Assembly (NCBI GenBank): GCA_027625915.1
Contig: JANTQA010000033.1
Coordinates: 10,230,001 to 10,294,000 of the forward strand
Direction of reading: 5' to 3'
Origin: Anaeramoeba flamelloides
Lineage: Eukaryota; Metamonada; Anaeramoebidae
DNA length: 64,000 bases
A model generated the notes under the pieces. That model ran no database searches and had not been told where the DNA came from. It was given only the letters and a program-made list of their open reading frames with translations. Position 1 is the stretch's first letter, and every line of letters begins with the position of its first letter. A program made the translations under genes and the position numbers. Below, one piece after another: positions 54,508 through 64,000 of this stretch.

Positions 54508-55841
54508 TCCTCAAGGAATTTTTTTTTTTTTTTTTTTCTTTTTTTTTTAATTTAACGAATATATTTTCCAAATAAAGAAAAAGCCAGAAAAGTTACAACA
54601 AACACACTCTCCTTTGATTTTAATCGTGATCATTAATCAAAGAGAAACGTAAACAAAGAAGAAATGGGGGTATTTTTACTGTTTTGCCTCATTTAATATT
54701 TAAAAGCCAAATTATTATTTTATTACTTTCCCAAAATCTGATTCAAGATCAAAGACTATTTTGTCAATTTAATAACACTATTTTTTTAATAATTAGGGGT
54801 TTTAAAATCAAAAAACAAACTGTTTAAAAGTATGAATCTGTCTTATTTAAAACTCTTTTTTCTAATTGTAATCTCGATGGCAAATTTTTGAAAAGTTGGT
54901 TCCTGAAACATAAGAACAAAAGTTTGAATAATTAGTCTTGTATTATTGATCACATGATCCAAGTTTTAATAAAATAATTGCAGAGGCACAGTCTCGTGAA
55001 CCCCAATTTCAAATTGTGGCTTCCAATTGGAATTAAAAATTGATTCAAATATTCATCGAGTTTTATCTTTTTTCTTTCAATTTCTAAGAAAAGTATAGAA
55101 ATTAGTTCGTACAATTTCAAAAATATATCTGCACATTACGTTAGGATAGTGCCCTGTTATTTAAACGAGCAATTCTAAAGAAAACAAATCTTGAAGAAGT
55201 GAAAAAGGACAAAGATACAATAATTTGATCCTTTAAATTTCAAATTTAGTTTAAGATTTTTATTTTTGACTTTTTTAAGGCAACCAATTCTTTGCTTTTA
55301 TTTCGATTGGATTTGTTCGGAATTTTCAATCTTTAAATAATGTAAATAGATTGAAAAAATCTCCAAATTGATCATTTTTTTATTTTTGTTACTCCCAAAT
55401 CTTTTTTTTATTAACAAGTTTTGTAAGATTTTTTTTGTTTTCATTTCTTTTTTTCGCCAAACACTCTTTAAATCTAATTTCTCTTTTAAATAATTTTCTG
55501 TTTTTAAATTGATCTTGATGGTTTTAATTTAGGATCTTTCTGAAAAAAAAATTGAAATTCTGTTTTAGTTTTTTTTTCTTTTTTTATTTTTGATTTTGTT
55601 CTTTAAAAATAAAAAAAACAAAAATGGAATCTTTGTAATTCAATTTTGGATCGCTTTTTTTCTCTATTGTTTATTTTGTTTTTGATTAGCTGAATCTCTT
55701 TTAAAGAAATACTGGCTTGTAGAATATTGTTCAATTTGCTTTCAATTTTTTTTAGATCGAAACACACCCAAATTAAAGAATCTTCAATTTGCAATTCAAA
55801 TCCCAACTCATTCAAATCAAAAAGAAAAAACGTAAATTTAA
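54508..55841. other. AT-rich spacer, nothing recognised
   Basis: No gene, RNA gene or repeat-family member was recognised. The minus-strand frame at 55603-55857 overlaps the start of the next gene and has no signature. Confidence 0.5.
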
Positions 55842-57295
55842 ATGACAGACACATCAAAATATATCAGTTTACAAAAGAAAAGACAAGAAGAGCAAATGCT
55901 TTTTGAAAAAAATAAAAAAAAAATCTTAATAAGGCTCGTATATTTGGTGATATTCGAAACAAGTTTTCCTCTCGGACAATGGACGCTGAGGATCAATTAC
56001 GAGATCAAACTGTAGGTCTGGTTACAGTCGAAGAGTTTAAAAAGCAAAGAGAAAGGCTCAAACGTAAAAAGCATAAAAGGCTGATAAAAAAAAAAAAAAA
56101 AAGAAACAGAAAGAAAGCGTTCTCTCCGTGAAATTAGCCAAAACCAATTATCTTTTGAAATTGGATTTACAGGTGCAACCGAGCCCACTTCAAAAGAAAT
56201 TGATAACCCAAATAAAAATAATCAAACAAACGACTCAAGTGATTCAAGCAGCGATTCAAGCAGCGACTCTTGTAGTTCAAGTGGTGATTCAAGTAGATCA
56301 GATAGCGAAAAGAAAAAAAAAAAGAAAAGAAAGAGAAAATTGAAAAAGAAAATGAAATTAAAAAAAAAGTTGAAAAGAAAATTAAAAAGGAAGTTGAAAA
56401 GAAAAGAAAAAAAAAAAGAAAAGAGAAGGAAAAAGAAAAAGAAAAAATTATGAAAGAAGCATTGACAAAAAAAGGAAAATCAAAAGAAAAGGAAAAATCA
56501 AAAGAAACAGACAAATTTAAAGAAGACTATCCCAAAGACAAAAAACAAAAAACACAAGGAATAAAAATTGAAATCAATGGTAAGAAACCAACTTATAATC
56601 GATCTGAAAAACAAGAAGATGAAATAATCACAATTGGAAATGAAAAGGAGAATAAGAATAAGAAAAAGAAAAACAACAAAAAGAAAAAATTAAATTCACA
56701 AACTGTCGATCAAGGAAATGATGAAACTGAAGAGTTTATTAAAAAACGTTCGAAAAAAAATCCTACCGTTGACACATCATTTTTGCCCGATAAGGAAAGG
56801 GATTTACAAGAAAAAAAGGAAAGACTTGCATTAAAAAAGAAATGGAATGAAGAACAAGAAAAAATTAAAAATGAAAAAATTGAAGTCACATACTCCTATT
56901 GGGATGGGACAGGGCATAGACGAACAATGATAGTCAAGAAGGGAACAACGATCTCTTCATTTTTACATCAAGTAAGAACAGTGTTCCAAAGAGAATTAAA
57001 AGGTGCAGAAGTGGAAGACTTGATGTTTATTAAGGAAGATCTAATCTTACCCATAAACTATTCTTTTTATGAACTGATCGTAACTAAGGCAAGGGGTAAA
57101 TCTGGTCCTTTGTTTGATTGGGGAGCACACGAAGATGTGCGATTATTTGCAGATTCGAGAAAGGAAAAAAAGGAATCACATGCCGCTAAGGTCGTACTAA
57201 GATCATGGTATAATAAAAATAAACATGACTTCCCTGCTTGTAGATGGGAAGTTTTTGATCCTAAGGTGGTTAGAGACAAATACACCATTAAATAA
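55842..57295 (+). CDS. FAM50: XAP5/FAM50 family protein (frame broken at three poly(A) tracts)
   Basis: The C-terminal 170 residues are a strong XAP5 domain: [94 protein letters not shown] and the closing RDKYTIK. The N-terminus starts [19 protein letters not shown] and later reads [20 protein letters not shown], the conserved family block. A Ser/Asp and Lys/Glu low-complexity insert lies between. The reading frame changes at A runs at 55914-55923 (10 A), 56086-56102 (17 A) and 56313-56323 (11 A). The shifts alternate, and each lies exactly in the homopolymer. FAM50A/XAP5/XCT proteins are nuclear and act in splicing and chromatin-linked transcription. Assembly error in homopolymers is more likely than a pseudogene, because the conserved domain is intact. 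Confidence 0.88.
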
Positions 57296-57769
57296 AGTTA
57301 TTATTTTGTTTATATACATCCACTCTCACTTTATCCTAGAGCTTTATCTTATTTCTTTTTTTTTTCATTTTTTTTCATTTTTTTTTTCAGATAATTTATT
57401 ATCATCCTATTTAATTTTTCGTTATCATGATTTGATAATTTTTTTTTTATTTAATAAATTTTTTTATTACTTTTGAGGTCTTCAAATTGTATTTTTTTTG
57501 CAGTCTTTAAACCATAATGAAAATTTGTGTCTGTTTTTTCCTTAAATAATCATGGATTCATTGATTTTAAGCCTAAATCCCCTTTTAGAAATTTAAGTAC
57601 AATTACATCTAGAGCCTAATTTACACTTCTTCAATAACTTAAGTATCAATCATGATTTTTCTTTTCATTTTTTTATAAAACGTTACTTTAAAGGCCAGAT
57701 ACCCACCTACAGTAAAATTTCGATTAAAAACCCAAAATAAACTTGGATTTTATGCAAACATGAGGTAAT
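57296..57769. other. 3' spacer with a short dispersed block
   Basis: T-rich 3' flank of FAM50, then 57560-57670, which is related in inverse to 45826-45910 (AAGTGTAAATTAGG.. versus AAGTGTAATTTACA..) and contains one ATCATGAT near 57650. No gene. Confidence 0.45.
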
Positions 57770-58360
57770 AGTGTTATATAAACTCCATTTCACTCAAAGT
57801 CCTCTGCCAAAAATGAAAAATTCACTTTATTTTTAAGAATCAACCAAACTTAGATTGTTTAGAAATACGAGAAATAATAAACTTCGTATTAGAGCGGGTA
57901 ATCATAAAATAATAGCCTGAACAAACCATAAAATTCAAAAAGGAAAAAATGTTCAAAAATTTTTTGTACCCCTTTCATTGGAACATCTAGTTCAAAATTT
58001 CTCAATTTTTTTAGGAAATTAAAATTTTTGACAATTAGAGTTTTTACTATTGTAAATGTATGGATTTTAAAAGTACATACAGCGTCTCACTTTTCTTAAT
58101 GTTAATTTGTAGTTTCAAACATTTTTTGTTTTTCAAATTGACTTAATAAAAAAAATATAAAAGAAAAGAAGAAAAAACAAAAAAAAAAAAAGCAATCTGC
58201 AAAATACAAAAAAAAAAAAATTGATAAAATTAGAAAAATTGATTTAGATCCAAAAATTTTATTTTAAGAAGAATAATGAATTAAAATTATAGAATATCTT
58301 ACATTTCTTAAATAAAACTATTCCACCTTTGACTGTAAAAGAGTTTATTTTATATCCAAT
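57770..58360 (+). repeat. Dispersed repeat family D, copy 3
   Basis: TATAAACTCCATTTCACTCA, AATGAAAAATTCACTTTA, AGAATCAACCAAACTTAG, TTGATTTAGATCCAAAAAT and AAAACTATTCCACCTTTGAC occur in the family order. It is more diverged than copy 2 at the right end. Confidence 0.65.
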
Positions 58361-59760
58361 AATAGCAAAAAACATAAATATAATTCTTTTGAGTAATCAT
58401 TAAATATCAAGAATAAAAATAAAATTAACTTTCATACAAAAAAAAAATCATTTATTTTTAAATTTACAAAGATATTATTAAATCAATTTACCCCCTTTTA
58501 CTTTATTTTTACATTTTGGATTTAGAAAATTTGTGGTAAAATTTTTATTGTCATGTATTAGAAAAAATCCTAGAAATTGGAATAAATCTTGTTTTTTGTA
58601 TTATTCAATTAATCTCATTTACTCTAATAACATAGTATTTGAAGAAAAAAAAAATAAAAGTAAAAAATGAAAAACAATTTTTTTATTTTTTCTTGTTTTG
58701 TATTTTTGAATTTTTTTCTATACAATTTGGAATTAAAATTTTATAAATTCATTAAATCTTTACTTTTCATTTAATTAAAATTTTATAATTAAAATTCCAA
58801 TTTTTTTTTTTATATTTAACATTGTTTTGTCATTGAGAATACTTGAGAAACGTATTTTACTTAATTGTATTTTTTATCATGAAGATTTCCTTTGGAATTC
58901 TTTTTTTTGTTATTAAATTTTATAATTAAAGAAGAACTATTGATATTATAACTTGTAAAGAGTAAGAGTGTCCTTAAATATGGGTAAATTCACAATAAGT
59001 AACAAATCTCTTTCCTTAAAAATTTTATTTACCTTACCAGAAATAAATAGTTAAATATTTATTAATTGTAAAGCTCGTGAAGGTTTTCATTTTCAATTAT
59101 TTTTACCTTATCATATTAAAAACATAGCCAAGTCCAAAAATTCGATTGGTATTTGGAATTTAAATAGAATTCAAATCCTCAAACTAAAACCAAAATTTAA
59201 GAATGATAAATTTTGCAACTTGTTATTGGAATTTGAAATTTAAAAATTTAACTTTTTTTGGTTTTTATGATGTAATGATTTTCCCATTCATCTGAAATTG
59301 GCTTTAAGATTTTAGAAAGGGGTATTAATTTCAGTTTGAGTGATTTCATTTCATAACTGATAAATTCAAAATAATTTTGAGTTTAATTCCTATTTTTGCT
59401 AATCTTATAGCTCCAAATTTAAAACAGTTCTTGATCAAAGAACATATTTTCTAAAAATAATTTAACGGAATTTAAAATAGTCTCAAAGTGTTTTTCAAAG
59501 TAGTAGCTAATAGATTTTTAAAAATTGGAAATTAAATAAAAATTTTTACAATATTTTTTTGAATTTATTGGTATTAGAAATTAGAATTATTAACGGAGTA
59601 AGAAGTGGTTCTATTTAGTTTTTTCAATTGATTTCTAATCTAATTAATTTAGAATAACTCAAAAATTGAGATAACTTGAAATTAAAATCTTAAATGAAAG
59701 GTTTATTTTCTCAATCATTTTTTTTTTTTTTTCAATTTCAATTCTTTTTTCTTAATAAAA
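58361..59760. other. AT-rich spacer upstream of ARP3
   Basis: No gene or recognised repeat. A T-rich tract (59720-59750) directly precedes the ARP3 start codon, which is in the context AATAAAAATGACC. Confidence 0.5.
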
Positions 59761-62574
59761 ATGACCGATCACTTACCAGCAGCAGTTATTGATGTAGGAA
59801 CTGGCTATACCAAAATGGGCTTTGCAGGAAATGTTCTTCCATCTTATATTGTTCCATCTAACATTGGGAAGTATGATCCAAAACAAAAAACCAATGTTGT
59901 TAAAGGATTGGAAGATCTTGATTTTTATATTGGAAAAGAAGCCTACAGCCATTCGTCAACCTACGCCGTCTCATCCCCAATGAAGCATGGACAAATTGAA
60001 AATTGGGATGATATTGAACATTTTTGGGAACACTGTATTTTTAGATATTTAAGATGCGAACCTGAAGACCATCACTTTCTTTTGGTAAGCATTAAGTTCT
60101 CAAATTGAAAACACAATTCTTTTTTGAAATACCTTTTACATTTTCTTTTTACAAGGAACTTTTCCTTTTTTTTTTTCTTTTTTCTTTTCTTTTTTTTTTT
60201 TCTTTTTTTGATATTCTATTTTGCCTATTTTTTCCAACCCCTAATTCGTTCTTTTTTTTTTTTTTCTTTTTCCTTTTCTTTCTGTTTTTTTTTTTTTTTT
60301 TTTTTTCAAAATAATTTCCAATTAAAAACAATGAAAAAAAAAAAAAAAACATCCATAATCTAAACTTTATAAAAAACAAATAAAAAGACTGAACCACCTT
60401 TAAATACCCCAGAAAACAGAGAGTTCACTGCAGAAATTATGTTTGAAAGTTTCAATGTTCCAGGTCTTTATATTGGTGTACAAGCTGTTCTTGCCCTTGC
60501 TGCTTCATTTATTGCTAAGGAAACCAGTGGACAAACTGAAAGACCAAGATTAACAGGTACAGTTATTGATTCTGGGGCAGGTGTTACTCATGTTATTCCA
60601 GTTGTAAGTGTTTTTTTTTTCTTGGTTTTTTCGCCTTTGTTTTGTAATTATTTCTTTTTTTTTCAGAAATTATTTAGCTTTTGTGCTTTTTTTTTTTTGT
60701 TTCGTTTTATTGATTTAACTTGTTTTTTTTTTCTTCCTTTTAATTTTTTTTAACTTTGGTGTGTTTTATTCCATTCGGTTAACTCTTCTCCCTCAATTAA
60801 AAATAAATTGACAAAACAAATCAATAAAGGCTGACGGTTATGTTATTGGAAGTTGTATTAAGCATATTCCAATTGCAGGAAAAGATATAACATCATTTAT
60901 TCAAAAATTATTAAGGGAACATGAAAGAATTCCACCAGAATATGCATTAGAATCCGCTAATTACTGTAAAGTAAGTTTATTGTTCCAAATGTTCCTTTTT
61001 ACACAAAATTTCTTTCTATTTTGAATTTTTTTTTGAATTTTATTTCAAATTCTAATAAACAAAAACACCTATTCTCTCTCAAAAAAATTATCATACCTTT
61101 GTTTTTTTGTAATTTATTTTGTCTGTTTGGTTCAATCAAAAAAGGAAACTTATTGTTATGTATGTCCTGATGTTGCAAAGGAATTTGACAAATATGAAAA
61201 AGACCCAAAAACATGGATCAAAACATATGAAGGGGTAATTCAAAAAACTAAAAGAAAGTTTTCCTTTGAAATGGGATATGAAAGATTCTTAGCACCAGAG
61301 ATTTTCTTTAATCCACAAATTTTCACTTCAGATTTTGTTACACCACTTCCAACTTTAGTCGATCAAGTTATTCAAAATTCTCCAATTGATGTTAGACGAC
61401 CACTTTATAATGTAAATCACTTTTTGCTTGATTCTTTGTTTTTCTTCTTTTTCGTGGGTGGGACAAAAAAAAACCATCTAGTTTGGATATCTTTTACTTC
61501 TCCACTGTTGAGAAGAATTATTTTTAATTGTACCAAGAGGATTTTAAAAAACCCATGCCAATACACAAGAAGCGAATATCCTAACACCAGTGCATTTAGA
61601 AATAGGCTAGTCAAAAAAATGACAAATTTGGAATTTATCCCACCTATATTCTTCTTTTTCTTTTTTTCAAATTATTCAATTCTTTCTTTCTTTTTATCCA
61701 ACATTTATGGATTTGTAATAAAGTCATTTTTAAAAAAAGTGTGAAAAAAATTTTCAGAATAATCCTTAAAGCCCTAGTCACAGTATAAAAGCAAAAAAAT
61801 ATCCATTTTTTTTTTCAAAAACCCTTTTTCAAAAAACTCCATGAACAAAAGGTTGCCCTGAAATTTAGAAACAAATGATTACTATTCAAACCTATCCAAA
61901 TACTTGGTTCAAAACTATAACTTCAAGATATTCCAAAAAAGTTTATTTAAAAAAAAATGCCAAAAAAAAAAATGGCCTTTTTTTGTTTTTATACTGGAGC
62001 TCAGGCTTTAAAGTTAGTCAACAAACTTCAATAGACCTATTTTTAAGACATATAGTAAAAACGTTTATGGCAACAATTTATATAAAATGGGTTTGTTCGT
62101 TTAATAAATACTCTGAATTTACGTTTCGAATTTATTAATAAACCAATTTCTTTTTTGTTGTATCTTTTCAACAATAAACAAACAACCAAACAAGCATAAA
62201 TTTAAAAACTTTTCTCGAAAATCCTCACAATCTTCTTTTATTCTTTTTTTGTTGAATAAATATAGAATATTGTACTTTCTGGTGGTTCAACACTATATAA
62301 AGATTTAGGAAGAAGACTTCAAAGAGATCTCCGAAGAAGGGTTAAAGCTAGATTAAAGAGAAGCGAAATGCTTTCAGGGGGCAAATTAAAGCCAAAGCCA
62401 ATAGATGTAAATGTAATTTCTCATAAAATGCAAAAGTATGCTGTATGGTTCGGTGGCTCAATGATGGCTTTCACTCCAGAGTTTTATAAGGTTTGCCACA
62501 CAAAAGAACAATATGATGAAATCGGACCCTCAATCGCAAGACATAACCCAGTATTGGGTGGCATTACAATGTAA
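59761..62574 (+). CDS. ARP3: Actin-related protein 3 (ARP2/3 complex)
   Basis: Five exons, 59761-60084, 60388-60603, 60830-60970, 61145-61411 and 62266-62574, all joined in phase 0 at GT-AG introns of 303, 226, 174 and 854 nt. They give 418 residues, the same length as human ACTR3. Diagnostic blocks are [16 protein letters not shown] (phosphate 1 loop), [46 protein letters not shown] (phosphate 2), [41 protein letters not shown] and [25 protein letters not shown], with RHNPVLGG at the end. With ARP2 and five ARPC subunits it nucleates branched actin filaments, consistent with an amoeboid cell. The phosphate-2 loop has DSGAG where most ARP3s have DSGDG. Start and stop agree with the family. 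Confidence 0.97.
61412..62265 (+). other. ARP3 intron 4, 854 nt
   Basis: It is much longer than the other ARP3 introns. It begins GTAAAT and ends AATATAG. A more balanced stretch at 61540-61640 contains AAAAATGACAAATTTGG, a word shared with the 25.7-kb foldback family, so a decayed copy may explain the length. Short open frames inside have no signature. Confidence 0.55.
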
Positions 62575-64000
62575 TTTTAATATTAAAATTACATTCTTTC
62601 AATTTTCCTTTTTAACATTTTTTTTATTCTTATTTTTATTTCTTTCTTAATTAATTACAATATTTTGAAATTTCAGACAAGAATATAATTATAATTGATC
62701 TTTCAATAACAATTTAAGATTTTAATTTTTTTTTTTAATTTTTTGGTTTTTGTTTTGATTCATCTCAAAATTAGTTAAGGGAGTAGCCACGGTAAAGGAA
62801 AATTTTTCACTTTTTTGCAATTTTGAAGAGGATCAGAAAATAACATTTTTTACTTTGGCTGTAACTCATTGATTTTTATTATTTAAAGTACTTCATTCAT
62901 AAGATTTTTCAATATTTTTTTTTCAAAGTCTCAAAGAAATTGCCACAATAAAATGTTAGGTTTAATTGCTTAAAATAGTCTTTCGAATGTTGAATAACTT
63001 ATCTTTTATCCTTATCTCAACATTCTATTTTGGCATTTATTTTTTCCATTTTTTATTTTTTCATCATTTTTGAATTTTTTAAATCATGACAACAAAAACA
63101 ATTAGAAAGATTTTTTTATCAGTGACATTTGGGATTAATGGATATAGTTTAAAAAGCAAAACAACATTACAATCGAGAGAATCACAAAAGAAAACATGCA
63201 TGGGGTTTAAAAGCTAGAAGGATTCCAAAAAATATAATAATTATCCCAAAACATTACTTGTTAGTATTTTAAATCGCTGGGTTTAGTAGAATTGGAGAAG
63301 TGAATATGATTATATTTTACAAATTTTAAGCCACAAAATAACAATAAGTTTTATCATAAGAATCTGAAATAATCTTCTCCCAAAAAAAAAACTCTTTCCA
63401 AAAATTTAGACTCACCCAAAATCAAAAATAGGCAAAAACAAAAACTCAATTTATTATTTTTTTCTAAATGTAATATAAAATCACATTTAAGTAACCTAGT
63501 ATTAATGCTTTTTTAAGTAATCATTTTCACCCAAACAAAAGAAAACAATATTAAACAAAAAAATCAATACCAGTGTTAAAAATAAGGAAACGATCTGAAT
63601 AAAAAATGCATTGATAAATTTGCAAAAATCACACCAATAATTGTTGATTGATCAAATGATAAGATGCCATATACCAATTGTATCTGATTTTTCATTTTAA
63701 CAAACTCAACAGTAAAATTCTATCAACCATCGAAAAAAAAATACCAGATCTAACCAAACATATTTCGTAACTGCGAAAAAGGGAAATGAAAACAAAACAA
63801 AAAAGACAAATCATGAAATAGTTTGTAAAATCAAATAATTTCCAAATTGAATGTAAAGTATGTTATTGCTATTCTTTCAACTTTTTAAATTGTGCCCGAA
63901 TTTTTGGAATTAAGTTTATTTTAATAAAAAAAAATTCAGAACTATTTTATCAATTATTTCTCTTTTTTTTATAGTTAAACATTATTAAAAAACAATATCA
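62575..64000. other. 3' flank of ARP3 and AT-rich spacer with a dispersed repeat
   Basis: No gene is supported. The segment 63480-63880 resembles 30970-31400 (shared AATGCATTGATAAATTTG, TGATCAAATGATAAGAT and TTTCCAAATTGAATG). The remainder shows nothing distinctive. Confidence 0.5.

Noticed and set aside
56167-56514. Minus-strand Ser/Phe-rich frame opposite FAM50
   Set aside because: Shadow of the Lys/Glu and Ser/Asp low-complexity part of FAM50.
61412-61744. Extension of ARP3 exon 4 beyond codon 89
   Set aside because: The conserved [10 protein letters not shown] join to 62266 fixes the donor at 61412; the following frame is intronic.

Overview
The window is nuclear DNA of a very AT-rich, intron-bearing eukaryote. 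Long poly(A)/poly(T) tracts, (AT)n microsatellites, GT-AG introns, a Pol III type tRNA gene with internal A and B boxes, and orthologues of purely eukaryotic proteins (ARP3, DHX15/Prp43, CTF8, PCID2/Thp1, XAP5/FAM50, a TBC1D15-type RabGAP) establish this. Lys/Glu/Asn/Gln-rich low-complexity tails and the base composition suggest an amoeboid protist (Amoebozoa, Anaeramoebae or a similar lineage). The species cannot be fixed from the sequence. All recognised proteins read correctly with the standard genetic code.

Layout. 1-3.0 kb: AT-rich spacer with a foldback repeat array. 3.8-4.5 kb: a Gln/Asn-rich protein, probably a last exon. 4.7-11.6 kb: repeats, including a dispersed repeat interrupted by a 1.5-kb TIR element, an exon-like region that I cannot identify, and a 0.9-kb long-hairpin element. 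11.7-17.2 kb: PCID2, four exons, with a 4-kb repeat-filled third intron. 17.2-22.1 kb: repeats. 22.1-23.8 kb (minus): a type I membrane protein resembling the V-ATPase accessory protein ATP6AP2, divergent from a small secreted Cys-rich protein at 24.5 kb. 25-29 kb: a foldback element, a LINE relic with YADD, and a TAA-flanked MITE. 29.6-30.1 kb: CTF8. 32-33 kb: a second LINE relic carrying a SINE with a perfect 16-bp target duplication. 33.9-36.6 kb (minus): DHX15/Prp43. 38.56 kb: tRNA-Val(AAC). 41.9-52.1 kb: one TBC1D15/16/17-like RabGAP gene in seven exons. 54.1 kb: a small membrane protein. 55.8-57.3 kb: XAP5/FAM50. 59.8-62.6 kb: ARP3 in five exons.

The genes are housekeeping functions (mRNA export, cohesion, splicing, vesicle traffic, actin nucleation) and do not form a pathway cluster. 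The less expected material is between and inside them. At least eight dispersed repeat families occur here, most of them palindromic. They account for most of the spacer and for the inflation of a few introns from a baseline of about 100-115 nt to 1-4 kb. The strongest candidate for something undescribed is a modular foldback repeat made of successive hairpins built from a small set of arms and carrying a CTCTACGACACTTGACGGC-like motif; six arrays lie in this window. The SINE is the cleanest recent mobile insertion.
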